The notes: a model not told the origin generated them from the letters alone. A DNA stretch of 64,000 bases from Sphaerisporangium fuscum (GCF_018531465.1 NZ_JAHDTF010000006.1:1-64000), one strand, 5' to 3'. Counted from the stretch's first letter, positions 35,307 through 47,109 are shown. Made by a program: numbers and translations.

Positions 35307-36956
35307 ATGTCCGATCTCGCCCCTGCAACCGTCACGGCAGGTGGCAGGACCGCTTCGGCGGCTGCCGATCCGCCGCCCGAACGCGTTCCCGTTCTGATCG
35401 TGGGCGGCAGCATCGTGGGGGCCTCGGCCGCACTGTTCCTCGCCGCCCGCGGCATCACTCCCGTCCTGGTCGAGAAGCACCCGGCGGTCTCGACCAGGCT
35501 GCGCGCCAAGCTGTTCTATCCACGCACAATGGAGGCGTACCGCTCTGTCGGAGCCGACCGGGACGTCTACGCCGTCCAGCACCGTCTCCCGCCCGCCGAT
35601 CACGCCGCGGTGGTCGCCTCGCTTGCCGGCCCGGAGCTGCGGCGCTGGCGGTTACCGGCCGCGCAGGACTTCAGCAGCGTCTCGCCGTGCCCCAGCGCCT
35701 TCGTCAGGCAGGCCGACCTGGAGAAGGTCGTCCGCGCGCACGCACACGCCGCCGGTGCCGACCTGCGGTTCGGCCACCGGCTCGTCGAACTGCGCCGGCA
35801 CGACGACCAGGTCGTGGCGGGGATCCGCGGCAGCGACGGCAGTGCGTACACCGTGGCGGCCGACTATCTGCTGGCCGCGGACGGAAACGGCAGCGCCGTC
35901 CGCGAGAGCCTGGGCATCGGCCGCAGCGGCACCGAGGTCATCGCCCACGTCATGGAGATCGGCTTCGAAGCCGACATGCGCGAGATGCTCGACGGCCGCC
36001 GGCTCGCCCTGGCCTTCACCGGCCCGCCCGAGAACGCGTACCTGTCCTGGAACACCGCGCAGGACCACGGGACGGTGTCGGTGACCTACGATCCCGCACT
36101 CACCGATCCGGCAGCGTTCGATGTCCAGCGGTGCCGTGGGATCGTCTCACGCGCGCTCGGGCTGCCTCCATCTCGTTTCACGCTCACCGGACGCCGCCCC
36201 TGGCAGATGGGCGGCTGGGTGGCCGACTCCTACCGGTCCGGCCGGGTCTTCCTGCTCGGCGACGCGGTGCACGTCACCCCGCCGGCCGGCGGCTTCGGCG
36301 CCAACGCCGGCATCCAGGACGCCTGGAACCTCACTACCAAACTGGTCTCGGTCCTGCGCGGCCACGCCGACCCGCGGCTACTGGAGGACTACGAGCCCGA
36401 GCGCCGCGCGGTGGGCCGGATCACGGTGGAGCAGGCGCTGCTGCGCGCCCGCGACCGCACCCGGGTCCCGATCGAGGACCGTCCGCTGCTCAGCGAGGCG
36501 GCGGTGGCCATCGGCTACCGTTACCCCGTGCCCGGTGACGATCCGGCCGCCGCCGATGCACCGTTGGCCGAGGAACCGGACCGCTGGCGTGGCGAGCCGG
36601 GCACCCGGCTGCCGCATCTGCCCCTCAGCGACCCTGACGGGCCCGGCTCCACGCTCGACCTGGTCCGCGATGGCCGCTACCTGCTTCTCGCCGGACCCGA
36701 AGGACGCCCCTGGATACAAGCCGCGCGCTGGCTGGACCCGCACGGCACCTTCCTCGACGCGACGCTCCTGCCCGGCCAGATCGCCGCGGCAGCGACACGA
36801 CCCGCGGACGCCTGCGGCATCGGCGACCACGGCGCCCTGCTGGTCCGTCCCGACCACGTGATCGCCTGGCGCGCTCCCCACGCCGCCCCCGACACCCTCA
36901 CCGCCCTCGCCCCCGCCGTACGACGGGCACTGGGAGCCGACAGCCCAGTCGGTTGA
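35307..36956 (+). CDS. FAD-dependent aromatic hydroxylase (class A)
   Basis: 549 residues from ATG 35307 with GGAGG 6 nt upstream. Motifs: [20 protein letters not shown] (FAD), the DG-like [37 protein letters not shown] and [21 protein letters not shown] thioredoxin-like C-terminal domain ends [19 protein letters not shown]. This is the type of hydroxylases acting on polyketides or tetracyclines (PgaE/RdmE, TetX-related). Divergent TetR control suggests induction by the substrate, for example in detoxification. Substrate unknown. Confidence 0.85.
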   Translation: MSDLAPATVTAGGRTASAAADPPPERVPVLIVGGSIVGASAALFLAARGITPVLVEKHPAVSTRLRAKLFYPRTMEAYRSVGADRDVYAVQHRLPPADHAAVVASLAGPELRRWRLPAAQDFSSVSPCPSAFVRQADLEKVVRAHAHAAGADLRFGHRLVELRRHDDQVVAGIRGSDGSAYTVAADYLLAADGNGSAVRESLGIGRSGTEVIAHVMEIGFEADMREMLDGRRLALAFTGPPENAYLSWNTAQDHGTVSVTYDPALTDPAAFDVQRCRGIVSRALGLPPSRFTLTGRRPWQMGGWVADSYRSGRVFLLGDAVHVTPPAGGFGANAGIQDAWNLTTKLVSVLRGHADPRLLEDYEPERRAVGRITVEQALLRARDRTRVPIEDRPLLSEAAVAIGYRYPVPGDDPAAADAPLAEEPDRWRGEPGTRLPHLPLSDPDGPGSTLDLVRDGRYLLLAGPEGRPWIQAARWLDPHGTFLDATLLPGQIAAAATRPADACGIGDHGALLVRPDHVIAWRAPHAAPDTLTALAPAVRRALGADSPVG

Positions 36957-36987
36957 AGAGCGGCGTTTCCCGCGCGATCACAAGACC

Positions 36988-37188
36988 GTGGCGCCCGGCG
37001 TCATCGACACCGACATGCACCAGGGCAGACTCGTCGGGGTCGCGCTGGCCTGGGTGTCGTCCCTGTCTCCCATGGGCCGCGTGGGAACCCCCGAGGATGT
37101 GGCCGACGCGGTGGCCTTCCTGGCCTCCGACGACAGCCGCTGGGTGACCGGCCACTGGCTGGACGCCTCAGGAGGAACCCTGCTCTGA
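36988..37188 (+). pseudogene. SDR C-terminal remnant
   Basis: Last about 66 residues of a classical [53 protein letters not shown]. The cofactor and catalytic parts are missing, and only 31 bp separate it from the hydroxylase stop codon. It is a relic. Confidence 0.7.
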
Positions 37189-37207
37189 CGGGTCCCGGGG
37201 CCGGCGG

Positions 37208-38188
37208 CTAACTCTCGGGTTGAGACTCGTAGCGGGTGGCGATCGCGGCGGCGCGGTCGCGCAGGGAGGTGCGCAGCCACTGCGGGGCCAGGGCCTCCGC
37301 GTCCGTGGTGAGCTGCCACAGCGCCCATTCGGCGTGTCGCGGATCCTGGAAGGTCACCTCCAGGCGCAGCCAGCCGTCTGTGTCGGTTTCTTCGGCGCGG
37401 ACGGCGAGCGCGGTGCCCACCAGGTCCTCCCGCCGCGCCGGGTCCACCCGCACCAGCACGGTGACCTGGTCGCCGCCGGTCCGAAACCGCGTGCTGCGTT
37501 CCTGCCAGGCTTGGTCCAGATCGACCCGGTCTGGTCGTTGCGCGGGTTCGGCGAGTTCCTCGGCGGCCAAGATCCGGGACAGCCGGTAGGTGCGGTCCGC
37601 GCCGGACCTCGTGGCCAGCAAGTAGCCCTGGTCGCGTACGGTGACCAGGCCGATCGGGTCCACCGTGCGCCACTTCGGGGCCTGGTCCACGGCCGCGTAG
37701 TGGATGCGCAGCTTGTGTCCGGCGAGCACCGCGCGCCGGACCTCGGCCACTACGGCGTCGGGCACCTCCTCGGCGGCCAGACGACGCGAGAGGAGATCGG
37801 TCTCCGGGTCGATGAGCAGTCGCTCGGCCGCGCCGGCCGCGGTGTCCCGATAGCTTTCGGGTAGGGCGTCGACCACCTTGAGCATCGCCGAAGCGAGCGC
37901 CGAGCCGAGGCCGAATGCCTGCGCCCCGCGCCGCGATCCGGCGATCAGCAAGGCGAGGGCCTCGTCGTGGTTCAGTCCGGTGAGCTCGGTCCGGAAACCG
38001 GGCAGCAACGCGAAACCACCGTGCCGGCCGCGTTCGGCGTAGACCGGGACGCCGGCCGCCGACAGCGCCTCGATGTCACGCAGCACGGTGCGGGTGGACA
38101 CCTCCAGCTCGCGGGCCAGCGTGACCGCGGACAGCCGGCCGTGCTGCCGCAGCAGGAGCACCAGCGAGACCAACCGGTCGGCGCGCAC
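37208..38188 (-). CDS. WYL-domain transcriptional regulator (YafY type)
   Basis: 326 residues from GTG 38188. N-terminal helix-turn-helix LVSLVLLLRQHGRLSAVTLA, RELEVSTRTVLRDIEALSAA; then the WYL domain (KLRIHYAAVDQAPKWRTVDP, IGLVTVRDQGYLLATRSGAD) and the WCX extension (VRVDPARREDLVGTALAVRA, EALAPQWLRTSLRDRAAAIA). Such proteins repress a neighbouring small enzyme gene. It faces the RidA gene, and the palindrome at 38209-38227 lies just before its start. Confidence 0.85.
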   Translation of the reverse strand: MRADRLVSLVLLLRQHGRLSAVTLARELEVSTRTVLRDIEALSAAGVPVYAERGRHGGFALLPGFRTELTGLNHDEALALLIAGSRRGAQAFGLGSALASAMLKVVDALPESYRDTAAGAAERLLIDPETDLLSRRLAAEEVPDAVVAEVRRAVLAGHKLRIHYAAVDQAPKWRTVDPIGLVTVRDQGYLLATRSGADRTYRLSRILAAEELAEPAQRPDRVDLDQAWQERSTRFRTGGDQVTVLVRVDPARREDLVGTALAVRAEETDTDGWLRLEVTFQDPRHAEWALWQLTTDAEALAPQWLRTSLRDRAAAIATRYESQPES

Positions 38189-38208
38189 GCGAAAACACTA
38201 CAGGGATA

Positions 38209-38227
38209 CACGACACAGGATGTCGTG
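38209..38227. promoter_or_regulatory. Operator of the WYL regulator
   Basis: Perfect 7-bp arms CACGACA-CAGGA-TGTCGTG in the gap between the WYL gene and the RidA gene. Confidence 0.6.
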
Positions 38228-38309
38228 ATTCGCCGGGAGGCTTGGCAACACGACCGCGGCTACCGAGCCGACGGACGTACGTGATGTCGACGAATCGAAT
38301 GGAGCTGAT

Positions 38310-38711
38310 GTGGCAATGGAGCGAACGGCGGTCAACCCGTGGGCGTGGTCGGCTGCGCTGGGGTACAACCAGGGGGAGATCGTCTCGGGGCACACCCGGA
38401 CCCTGTACTGCTCCGGGCAGGCCGCGATGAGCGGCGACGGCAAGCCCGAGCATGCCGATGACATGGCGGCGCAGCTGGCGCTGAGCCTCGACAACCTTGA
38501 GGCCGTGCTGGGTGAGGCCGGCATGTCCCTCGCGAACCTCGTCCGGCTCAACGTCTACACCACCGACGTCGATCGGCTCTTCGAGCACTACGGCGTCCTG
38601 GCGTCGCGGTTGGGCGCCGCCGGGGTGGCACCGTCCACCACGATGCTCGGGGTGACACGGCTGGCGATCCCCGACCTGATGGTCGAGCTCGAGGGGACCG
38701 CCGTCGCGTGA
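38310..38711 (+). CDS. RidA-family protein
   Basis: About 131-133 residues. Complete family pattern: NPWAWSAALGYNQGEIVSGH, LYCSGQAAMSGDGKPEHADD, NLEAVLGEAGMSLANLVRLN, VYTTDVDRLFEHYGVLASRL, GVTRLAIPDLMVELEGTAVA. RidA proteins hydrolyse reactive enamines/imines or related compounds. The usual catalytic Arg (near CxR before LAxPDLxVE) is replaced by V-T-R-L, which keeps an Arg nearby. GTG 38310 has GGAG at 5 nt; ATG 38316 is possible. Regulated by the WYL neighbour. Confidence 0.8.
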   Translation: MAMERTAVNPWAWSAALGYNQGEIVSGHTRTLYCSGQAAMSGDGKPEHADDMAAQLALSLDNLEAVLGEAGMSLANLVRLNVYTTDVDRLFEHYGVLASRLGAAGVAPSTTMLGVTRLAIPDLMVELEGTAVA

Positions 38712-38796
38712 CCGTGCCTCGTGATCGCCTTCGGGCATGATGAGGTCCGCGCCCGCGCGGCATGGGGCCGGTCCGGGCAACGAATCGCGCGCACGT

Positions 38797-38823
38797 TGTC
38801 GAGAATGTGGTGTCGGCTCCGTC
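38797..38823 (+). promoter_or_regulatory. ECF42-type promoter before the YCII-sigma operon
   Basis: TGTCGA - 17 bp - CGTC, then CCAGGG; expected autoregulatory promoter of an ECF42 sigma factor. Same layout at 34008-34034. Confidence 0.65.
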
Positions 38824-38874
38824 CCAGGGACGAGAGTGGCCACCACGGGCCCCTGACGAACAAGGAGAACCACC

Positions 38875-39282
38875 ATGAAGTACCTGCTGCTGAAGCACTA
38901 TCGAGGTGGCCCGGACCCCGCGGTCGACCACGGGCCGATGGACCAGTGGACGCCTGAGGAGGTCGACGCGCACGTGCGGTTCATGCGCGACTTCGGGGCC
39001 CGCCTGGAGGAGACGGGGGAGCTCGTCGACGTCCAGGCGCTGGCGCCCGAGGGGACGTTCGTGCGGTATGACGGCGAGGGGCGCCCACCGGTGACCGACG
39101 GTCCGTTCGCCGAGACCAAGGACCTCATCGCCGGCTGGTACGTCATCGACGTGGACTCGTGGGATCGCGCGCTCCAGCTGGCCGCGGAGCTGTCCGCCGC
39201 TCCCGGGCCCGGCGGCGCGCCGATCCACGAGTGGCTGGAGGTCCGGCCGTTCCTCACCCAGCCGCCCACGGTGACCGAGTGA
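38875..39282 (+). CDS. YCII-domain (DGPF) protein
   Basis: 135 residues: MKYLLLKHYRGG, VRFMRDFGARLEETGELVDV, the family signature VTDGPFAETKDLIAGWYVID and a C-terminal strand IHEWLEVRPF. DGPF proteins are the usual companions of ECF42 sigma factors and are thought to take part in their signalling or stress response; a chemical role is not settled. AAGGAG precedes the ATG. The stop overlaps the sigma start (GTGA). Confidence 0.85.
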   Translation: MKYLLLKHYRGGPDPAVDHGPMDQWTPEEVDAHVRFMRDFGARLEETGELVDVQALAPEGTFVRYDGEGRPPVTDGPFAETKDLIAGWYVIDVDSWDRALQLAAELSAAPGPGGAPIHEWLEVRPFLTQPPTVTE

Positions 39283-40424
39283 ACGAGTCGCTGCTGCGGG
39301 AGCTCGTGCCCGCGGTGATCGGTGTCCTCGTCCGGCGCGGGGCCGACTTCGCGTCGGCCGAGGACGCCGTGCAGGAAGCCCTGATCCGGGCGCTGGACAC
39401 CTGGCCGGACGACCCACCGCGCGATCCGAAGGCATGGCTCGTCGCCGCCGCGTGGCGCAAGTTCCTCGACGCCGCCCGCGCCGAGGCGTCGCGGCGAGGG
39501 CGGGAGCTCACCGTACACGCCGAGCCTCCCGCCGGTCCGGCGCCCGTCACGGACGACACGCTGCGGCTCTACTTCCTGTGCGCGCACCCCACCCTGCCGC
39601 AGGGCTCGGCCGTCGCCCTGACGCTGCGCGCGGTCGGCGGCCTGACCACGCGGCAGATCGCGACGGCGTACCTCGTCCCCGAGGCGACCATGGCGCAGCG
39701 GATCAGCCGGGCGAAGCGGCGGATCGCGGGGCTGCCGCTGGACGAGCCCGGCGATCTCGGGACGGTGCTGCGCGTGCTCTACCTCGTCTTCAACGAGGGG
39801 TACAGCGGAGACGTCGACCTGGCGGCCGAGGCGATCCGCCTCACCCGCCAGCTCGCCGCCTCGACCGACGAGCCCGAGGTCGCGGGGCTGCTCGCGCTCA
39901 TGCTGCTGCACCATGCGCGCCGCGTGTCCCGCACCGGGCCGGGAGGCCGCCTGGTGCCGCTCGCGGAACAGGACCGATCGCGCTGGGACACCCGCCTGAT
40001 CGCCGAGGGGGTGACGATTCTGCAGGCCGCGCTGGCGCGCGACCGGCTGGGCGAATACCAGGCGCAGGCCGCGATCGCCGCCCTGCACGCCGATGCCCGG
40101 AGCGCCTCGGAGACGGACTGGGTGCAGATCGTGGAGTGGTACGACGAACTGCTGCTCCTCACCGGTAGCCCGGTGGCGCGGCTCAACCGCGCGGTGGCGG
40201 TCGGGGAGGCCGACGGACCGCAGGCCGGGCTGGCGGCGCTGGCCGAGGTGAGCCCCGACCTGCCCCGATATGCCGCGGTGACGGCGTACCTGCACGAACG
40301 AGCCGGTGACCTGGAGCACGCCGCCGAGCTGTACGCCGAGGCCTCCCGCGCCGCTGCCAGCGTGCCGGAGCGTGACCACCTCACTCGGGAGGCCGCGCGG
40401 GTGCGGCAGCTGCTGCGTCCGTGA
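39279..40424 (+). CDS. ECF42-type sigma factor with C-terminal TPR-like extension
   Basis: 381 residues from GTG 39279, 4-bp overlap with the YCII gene. Sigma region 2: ADFASAEDAVQEALIRALDT, WLVAAAWRKFLDAARAE. Region 4: LTLRAVGGLTTRQIATAYLV, PEATMAQRISRAKRRIAG. Then about 200 residues specific to ECF42, with LYLVFNEGYSGD, EVAGLLALMLLHHARRVSRT, GPGGRLVPLAEQDRSRWD and TGSPVARLNRAVAV. The extension replaces an anti-sigma factor in this group. It should read its own promoter (38797) and that of the VOC gene (34008). Confidence 0.9.
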   Translation: MNESLLRELVPAVIGVLVRRGADFASAEDAVQEALIRALDTWPDDPPRDPKAWLVAAAWRKFLDAARAEASRRGRELTVHAEPPAGPAPVTDDTLRLYFLCAHPTLPQGSAVALTLRAVGGLTTRQIATAYLVPEATMAQRISRAKRRIAGLPLDEPGDLGTVLRVLYLVFNEGYSGDVDLAAEAIRLTRQLAASTDEPEVAGLLALMLLHHARRVSRTGPGGRLVPLAEQDRSRWDTRLIAEGVTILQAALARDRLGEYQAQAAIAALHADARSASETDWVQIVEWYDELLLLTGSPVARLNRAVAVGEADGPQAGLAALAEVSPDLPRYAAVTAYLHERAGDLEHAAELYAEASRAAASVPERDHLTREAARVRQLLRP

Positions 40425-40575
40425 GTGCGAACGGCGCCGCCGCTGACCGGGAACGCCGCCCGCCGGGACGAGCTCTACCGGCCGCGGCGGCGCGGCGCCG
40501 GCACCGGCTCGCGCTCTGCCGCTGACAGTGGGGCACCGCGCGGGCGTTCTCGGCTGATCCGCGGGGTTTCCCGGG

Positions 40576-41598
40576 TCACGGGCGCAGGAGTGCCTTGATG
40601 GCGCGGCGTTCGTCCATGGCCTTGTAGCCTTCGGCGGCCTCGTCGAGGGGGAGGGCGAGGTCGAAGACCTTCCCGGGGTTGATCTTCCGGTCCCAGATCA
40701 GGTCGATCAGCTCGGGCAGGTACTGCCGGACCGGAGCCGGGCCGCCGTGCAGGTGGACCTGGGAGAAGAACAGCTCCAGGCCGTCGATGGCGACCCCGTA
40801 GTTGACGCCGACGAAGCCGACGTGGCCGCCGGGCCGGGTGGAGCGGATGGCCTGGAGCGTCGACTCCTGGGTGCCGACCGCCTCGACGACCGAGTGCGCG
40901 CCCAGGCCACCGGTCAGTTCCTTGATCTTCGCTACACCCTCGTCGCCGCGCTCGGTGACGAGGTCGGTGGCGCCGAACTCCAGGGCGAGCTTCTGCCGCG
41001 GCTCGTGGCGGCTCATCGCGATGACCCGCTCGGCGCCGAGCTGCTTGGCGGCCAGCACGGCGAGCAGGCCGACCGCGCCGTCGCCGACGACCGCGACGGT
41101 CTTGCCGGGCCCCGCCTGGGCGGCGACGGCACCGAACCAGCCGGTGCCCAGCACGTCGGAGGCGGCGAGGAGATCGGGGATCAGGTCGGGGTCGGGCATG
41201 CCCGGGGTGGCGACGAGCGTACCGTCGGCGTTCGGGATCAGGGCACGCTCGGCCTGCGTCCCGACGGCGTTCATGAACACCCGGTGGACGCAGGAGGACG
41301 GGTATCCGGAACGGCAGATCTCGCAGGTGCCGTCGGAGGAGACGAACGAGCCGACGACGAACTGGCCGGGCCTGATCGTCGTCACCTCGCTGCCGACCTC
41401 CTCGACGACGCCCACGTACTCGTGGCCCATGGGAGTCGGGCCCTCGAGCGGCTCGACGCCGCGGTAGGGCCACAGGTCCGACCCGCAGACACAGGCCGCG
41501 GACAGCCGGATGATCGCGTCGGTCGGGGCGAGGATCCTGGGGTCCTCGCGCTGCTCCACCCGGACGTCGCCGGGGGCGTGCATCACTACGGCTCGCAT
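40576..41598 (-). CDS. Zinc-dependent alcohol dehydrogenase (MDR family)
   Basis: 340 residues. Catalytic zinc ligands Cys in SAACVCGSDLWPYRG and the GHE motif (PMGHEYVGVV), structural-zinc-like region SDGTCEICRSGYPSSCVHRV with three Cys instead of four, and the cofactor site TVAVVGDGAVGLLAVLAAKQ. End VFDLALPLDEAAEGYKAMDE is typical. It oxidises or reduces a small alcohol/aldehyde with NAD(P)H; substrate unknown. Single gene, convergent with the sigma factor and divergent from an MmyB regulator 250 bp away. Confidence 0.85.
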   Translation of the reverse strand: MRAVVMHAPGDVRVEQREDPRILAPTDAIIRLSAACVCGSDLWPYRGVEPLEGPTPMGHEYVGVVEEVGSEVTTIRPGQFVVGSFVSSDGTCEICRSGYPSSCVHRVFMNAVGTQAERALIPNADGTLVATPGMPDPDLIPDLLAASDVLGTGWFGAVAAQAGPGKTVAVVGDGAVGLLAVLAAKQLGAERVIAMSRHEPRQKLALEFGATDLVTERGDEGVAKIKELTGGLGAHSVVEAVGTQESTLQAIRSTRPGGHVGFVGVNYGVAIDGLELFFSQVHLHGGPAPVRQYLPELIDLIWDRKINPGKVFDLALPLDEAAEGYKAMDERRAIKALLRP

Positions 41599-41852
41599 CT
41601 CATGTACTCCTTGGTTCTCAACAGCCCGTCTGGCCGGCCGGCGCCGCGATGAGTAAGAGTCGTCGCGCTGAATGTGGCTGTCCGGCTTCCGGTGGCGCCG
41701 GGGGAGCCCACGGCATCCCCCGGGTGCCCCGCTGGGCCGGGCCAGCGGCCACTACCCAGTAAAAGCGCTGGTCGGGCAGGCAGGAAGGCACTGGTGAAAG
41801 GTGTACTGGCAGGGCACCCCTGAGGGGCGGAAGGCCGCCTAGCCTGGGGAGG

Positions 41853-42749
41853 GTGGACAACCGCAGCGAGATCCGTGAGTTCCTGACCTCCCGGCGTGCC
41901 AAGATCAGGCCGCAGCAGGCCGGGCTGCCCTCCTACGGCACCCGCCGGGTCCCCGGACTGCGCCGCGCCGAGGTCGCCCAGCTGGCGGGAGTGAGCGTGG
42001 AGTACTACTCCCGCCTGGAACGCGGCGACCTGTCAGGGGTCTCCGACCACGTCCTGGACGCTCTGGCCCGCGCGCTGCGGCTCAACGACGAAGAACGCAC
42101 CCACCTGGAGGACCTGGCCCGCGCCGCGAGCCCCGGCCCACGCCGCCGGCGCCGCCCCGCCTCCAGGCAGGTGCGGCCCCCGGTGCAGCGGCTGCTGGAC
42201 TCCATCACCGACGCGCCGGCCTTCGTCATGAACGGCCGCGGCGACATCCTGGCCACCAACATCCTCGGCCGTGCCCTGTACGCGCCCATGTTCGAGGCGG
42301 CCCGCGGCGCCATCCCCAACCACGCCCGGTTCATCTTCCTCGACCCCCGCTCCCACGGGTTCTGGGGCGACTGGGACCGCGCCGCCGACGACACCGTCGC
42401 ACTCCTGCACGCCCAGGCTGGCCGGGACCCCTACGACAAAGACCTCACCGACCTCATCGGCGAGCTGTCCACCCGCAGCGACGACTTCCGCGCCCGCTGG
42501 GCCCGCCATGATGTCCGCCAGCACCACCTCGGCAGCAAACCTTTCCACCACCCGGTGGTGGGCGATCTCCAGCTCACCTACGAATCCCTGGATCTGACCG
42601 CCGACGGCCTCACCCTGGTCGCCTACGGCACCGAACCCGGCGGCGACTCCGAGGACAAGCTCCGTCTCCTGGCCAGCTGGGCCGCCGCCGAGATCAGTGC
42701 CCCTCAGCCTTACGAAGCCGCCGGCGGTCGGCGATCCGACCAGGTCTGA
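41853..42749 (+). CDS. XRE-family regulator with MmyB-like ligand domain, copy 1
   Basis: 298 residues from GTG 41853. Helix-turn-helix: VPGLRRAEVAQLAGVSVEYY, SRLERGDLSGVSDHVLDALA. The C-terminal PAS-like MmyB domain has VQRLLDSITDAPAFVMNGRG, ILATNILGRALYAPMF, WARHDVRQHHLGSKPFHHPV, GDLQLTYESLDL. These proteins bind a fatty-acid-like ligand and control a neighbouring enzyme, here probably the divergent alcohol dehydrogenase. TAGCCT lies 7 bp before the GTG, so the message may be leaderless. Confidence 0.85.
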   Translation: MDNRSEIREFLTSRRAKIRPQQAGLPSYGTRRVPGLRRAEVAQLAGVSVEYYSRLERGDLSGVSDHVLDALARALRLNDEERTHLEDLARAASPGPRRRRRPASRQVRPPVQRLLDSITDAPAFVMNGRGDILATNILGRALYAPMFEAARGAIPNHARFIFLDPRSHGFWGDWDRAADDTVALLHAQAGRDPYDKDLTDLIGELSTRSDDFRARWARHDVRQHHLGSKPFHHPVVGDLQLTYESLDLTADGLTLVAYGTEPGGDSEDKLRLLASWAAAEISAPQPYEAAGGRRSDQV

Positions 42750-42789
42750 CCAGCTACGGGCCCGCCGGCGGCGCTCGAACGGGGAGGTA

Positions 42790-43200
42790 TCACGCCTTGA
42801 TCTCCTGCTGGATCTTCACCATGTTGCCCGAGGGGTCGCGGAACGTGCAGTCGCGCGGCCCCCACGGCTGATCGACGGGCTCCTGCAGGACTTCGGCGCC
42901 GGACGCCCGTACCCGCTGGAAGGCCGCCTCGAGATCATCGGTGCTGAAGACGGTCATCGGCAGGGCGCCCTTGGTGAGCAGTCGTTGCAGGGCGTCGCCG
43001 TCGGCCTGGGAGCGGCCGGCGTGCGGTTCGGAGAGCACGATCTCGAGGTCCGGCTGGGTCGCGCTGCCCAGCGTGACCCAGCGGAAGCCCTCGGCGGCGA
43101 CGTCATTGCGCACGTCGAGGCCGAGCCCGTCGCGGTAGAAGACGAGCGCCTCGTCCAGGTCGTTGACCGTGATATGGCAGTACTGGAGTGCGATCCTCAT
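42790..43200 (-). CDS. VOC-family (glyoxalase-fold) protein
   Basis: 136 residues: MRIALQYCHITVNDLDEALV, FYRDGLGLDVRNDVAAEGFR, TQPDLEIVLSEPHAGRSQAD, VFSTDDLEAAFQRVRASGAE, GPRDCTFRDPSGNMVKIQQE. Metal-ligand candidates are His in YCHITV, Glu in LEIVL and the final Gln/Glu in KIQQE. The ATG overlaps the AraC stop codon (ATGA), so both are made together. Substrate unknown. Confidence 0.8.
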   Translation of the reverse strand: MRIALQYCHITVNDLDEALVFYRDGLGLDVRNDVAAEGFRWVTLGSATQPDLEIVLSEPHAGRSQADGDALQRLLTKGALPMTVFSTDDLEAAFQRVRASGAEVLQEPVDQPWGPRDCTFRDPSGNMVKIQQEIKA

Positions 43201-43652
43201 GTGGCCAACGTTAGTCCGGCGGCGTCGCGACCTGCTTCTCGAGCTCTGCTCGGCGAGATTCTCGTCGGCCGGGTGCGCAACTTCGCCACGCACGGGGGCA
43301 TCGCGGCCACCGCGCTGTGCTCCCGGCTGCGGTAGGCGCTCGGCGTCTCTCCCACGAGCTCGGTGAACCGGGAGCTGAACGAGCCGAGCGAGGTACAGCC
43401 GACCGCCATGCAGGCGTCGGTCACGCTCATACCTCCGCGCAGCAGCGCCATCGCCCGCTCGATCCGGCGGGTCATGAGGTAGCTGTACGGCGTCTCGCCG
43501 TAGACCGCCCGGAACTGTCGCGAGAAGTGCCCCGGCGACATGAGCGCCCGGCGGGCCATCGTCGGCACGTCGAGCGGCTGAGCGTAGTCACGGTCGATGA
43601 GATCCCGCGCCCGGCGCAGGTGGGCGAGGTTGGCGAGGTCTTCCGGGGTCAT
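43197..43652 (-). CDS. AraC-family regulator (stand-alone HTH domain)
   Basis: 151 residues: two helix-turn-helix motifs, LDVPTMARRALMSPGHFSRQ, FRAVYGETPYSYLMTRRIER and VTDACMAVGCTSLGSFSSRF, TELVGETPSAYRSR. There is no separate ligand domain; a basic tail (KLRTRPTRISPSRAREAGRD) follows. It is coupled by a 4-bp overlap to the VOC gene. Such AraC-VOC pairs are common in actinomycetes. Confidence 0.8.
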   Translation of the reverse strand: MTPEDLANLAHLRRARDLIDRDYAQPLDVPTMARRALMSPGHFSRQFRAVYGETPYSYLMTRRIERAMALLRGGMSVTDACMAVGCTSLGSFSSRFTELVGETPSAYRSREHSAVAAMPPCVAKLRTRPTRISPSRAREAGRDAAGLTLAT

Positions 43653-44023
43653 GAAGGGGAGGCTAGCAGCCGCCGGTGACAGAACCGCCGACTGCGCGAA
43701 CGGGCACCGGAGGACCTCCGGCGGCCGTGGGGGAGGGGGGCTCGCCGGGTCCGGGGCCGCGGGTCACCGGAACGGCCACGGAGGCGATCGCCCGCGATTA
43801 CACGACGTTCGCGGCGAAAGCCGGGTGATCGGACCGATCAGAAATGGAGAAGCGCCGGTCACCGGGCCGCGCCTAGCCTGGTCGGCCGTGGAACATTCCC
43901 TCGGGGTCGCGCACGACGCCCCAAGGGTTTCAGACATACTGCTCGAACTGGTCAGATATCGCCAGGCGACGCCGACGGAGACCGCGAACGCGGCCCCGCC
44001 CGACAGATGGAGACGCAATCAGC
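43653..44023. other. 371-bp intergenic region before the UvrA-like gene
   Basis: No gene recognised. TAGCCT at about 43874 resembles the -10 boxes of leaderless genes in this window and is followed by GTG after 8 bp, but the frame it opens overlaps the UvrA-like gene for over 1 kb and reads as noise. The region probably holds the promoter and a long leader of the UvrA-like gene. Confidence 0.4.
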
Positions 44024-46402
<2,379 letters not shown>

Positions 46403-46420
46403 CCGGCGCGCTCTCGCGTA

Positions 46421-46448
46421 CCGCCCCCTGCAGCACGGCCGGGGGCGG
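46421..46448. terminator. Stem-loop between UvrA-like and TetR genes
   Basis: CCGCCCCC and GGGGGCGG, perfect 8-bp arms with a 12-nt loop, between two convergent genes; serves both directions. Confidence 0.6.
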
Positions 46449-46463
46449 CACGTCCTCTCGCGT

Positions 46464-47087
46464 TCACCCCGGCAGGCCCAGCGTGGTGGCGGCGTGGTCA
46501 ACCCACGCGGCCAGGAAGCGCTCCTGCTCGACGTCGCCGGGGGAGTGCCCGATGAGCACACGAAGGAGCGGGTAGTACGTCAGCGACGCCACGAGCACGG
46601 CCGCGGTCGCCTCCGGGTCGGCCACCTCGCGGCCGCCCGCGCCCCGCCGCGCGGCGACCCAGGCGGCGCCCTGCCGGTAGACGCTCGCCAGCACGCCCTG
46701 CCACATCCGCTCGAACAGCTCGGGGAAGCCTTCGAACTCGCGCAGCATGATGCGGATGAGATCGCGGTCGGTCTCGATCACGTCCCACACCAGCTCCGCC
46801 ATACGGCGCAGCGCGGCCCGGCCGTCCTCCTCGGCAACGGCGCCGGGATCGGGCAGCAGGGCGGTGCGGCTGCGTTCGGCGACCTCCTCCAGGTGGCGGC
46901 GCACCGCCTCCTCCAGCAGCGCCCGCTTCGAGGGGAAGTGCTTGTACAGCGCCCCGGACCCGGAGGTCAGCCCGCACGCCACCTGGATGTCGGCCACCGA
47001 GGTCGCGGCGTACCCCTTGGTCGCGAAAAGCCGGACCGCCGCGTCGATGAGGCGCCGCCGGGTGACGCCTGGAGTGGATCTCGCCAT
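46464..47087 (-). CDS. TetR-family regulator
   Basis: 207 residues: RRRLIDAAVRLFATKGYAAT, SVADIQVACGLTSGSGALYK, HFPSKRALLEEAVRRHLEEV form the DNA-binding domain; the rest is helical with ELVWDVIETDRDLIRIMLRE. The start codon directly abuts a 22-bp palindrome which is the whole gap to the divergent epimerase gene. TACTCT plus six bases precedes the ATG, so translation is probably leaderless. It should repress both genes. Confidence 0.85.
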   Translation of the reverse strand: MARSTPGVTRRRLIDAAVRLFATKGYAATSVADIQVACGLTSGSGALYKHFPSKRALLEEAVRRHLEEVAERSRTALLPDPGAVAEEDGRAALRRMAELVWDVIETDRDLIRIMLREFEGFPELFERMWQGVLASVYRQGAAWVAARRGAGGREVADPEATAAVLVASLTYYPLLRVLIGHSPGDVEQERFLAAWVDHAATTLGLPG

Positions 47088-47109
47088 AGTGAGAGAGTAC
47101 TCTCTTTCT
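47088..47109. promoter_or_regulatory. Symmetric operator and divergent -10 boxes
   Basis: The complete 22-bp gap between two ATGs is a near-perfect palindrome with the core AGAGAGTACTCTCT. On both strands it reads TACTCT - 6 bp - ATG, so one dyad supplies both -10 boxes and the operator. Confidence 0.7.
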
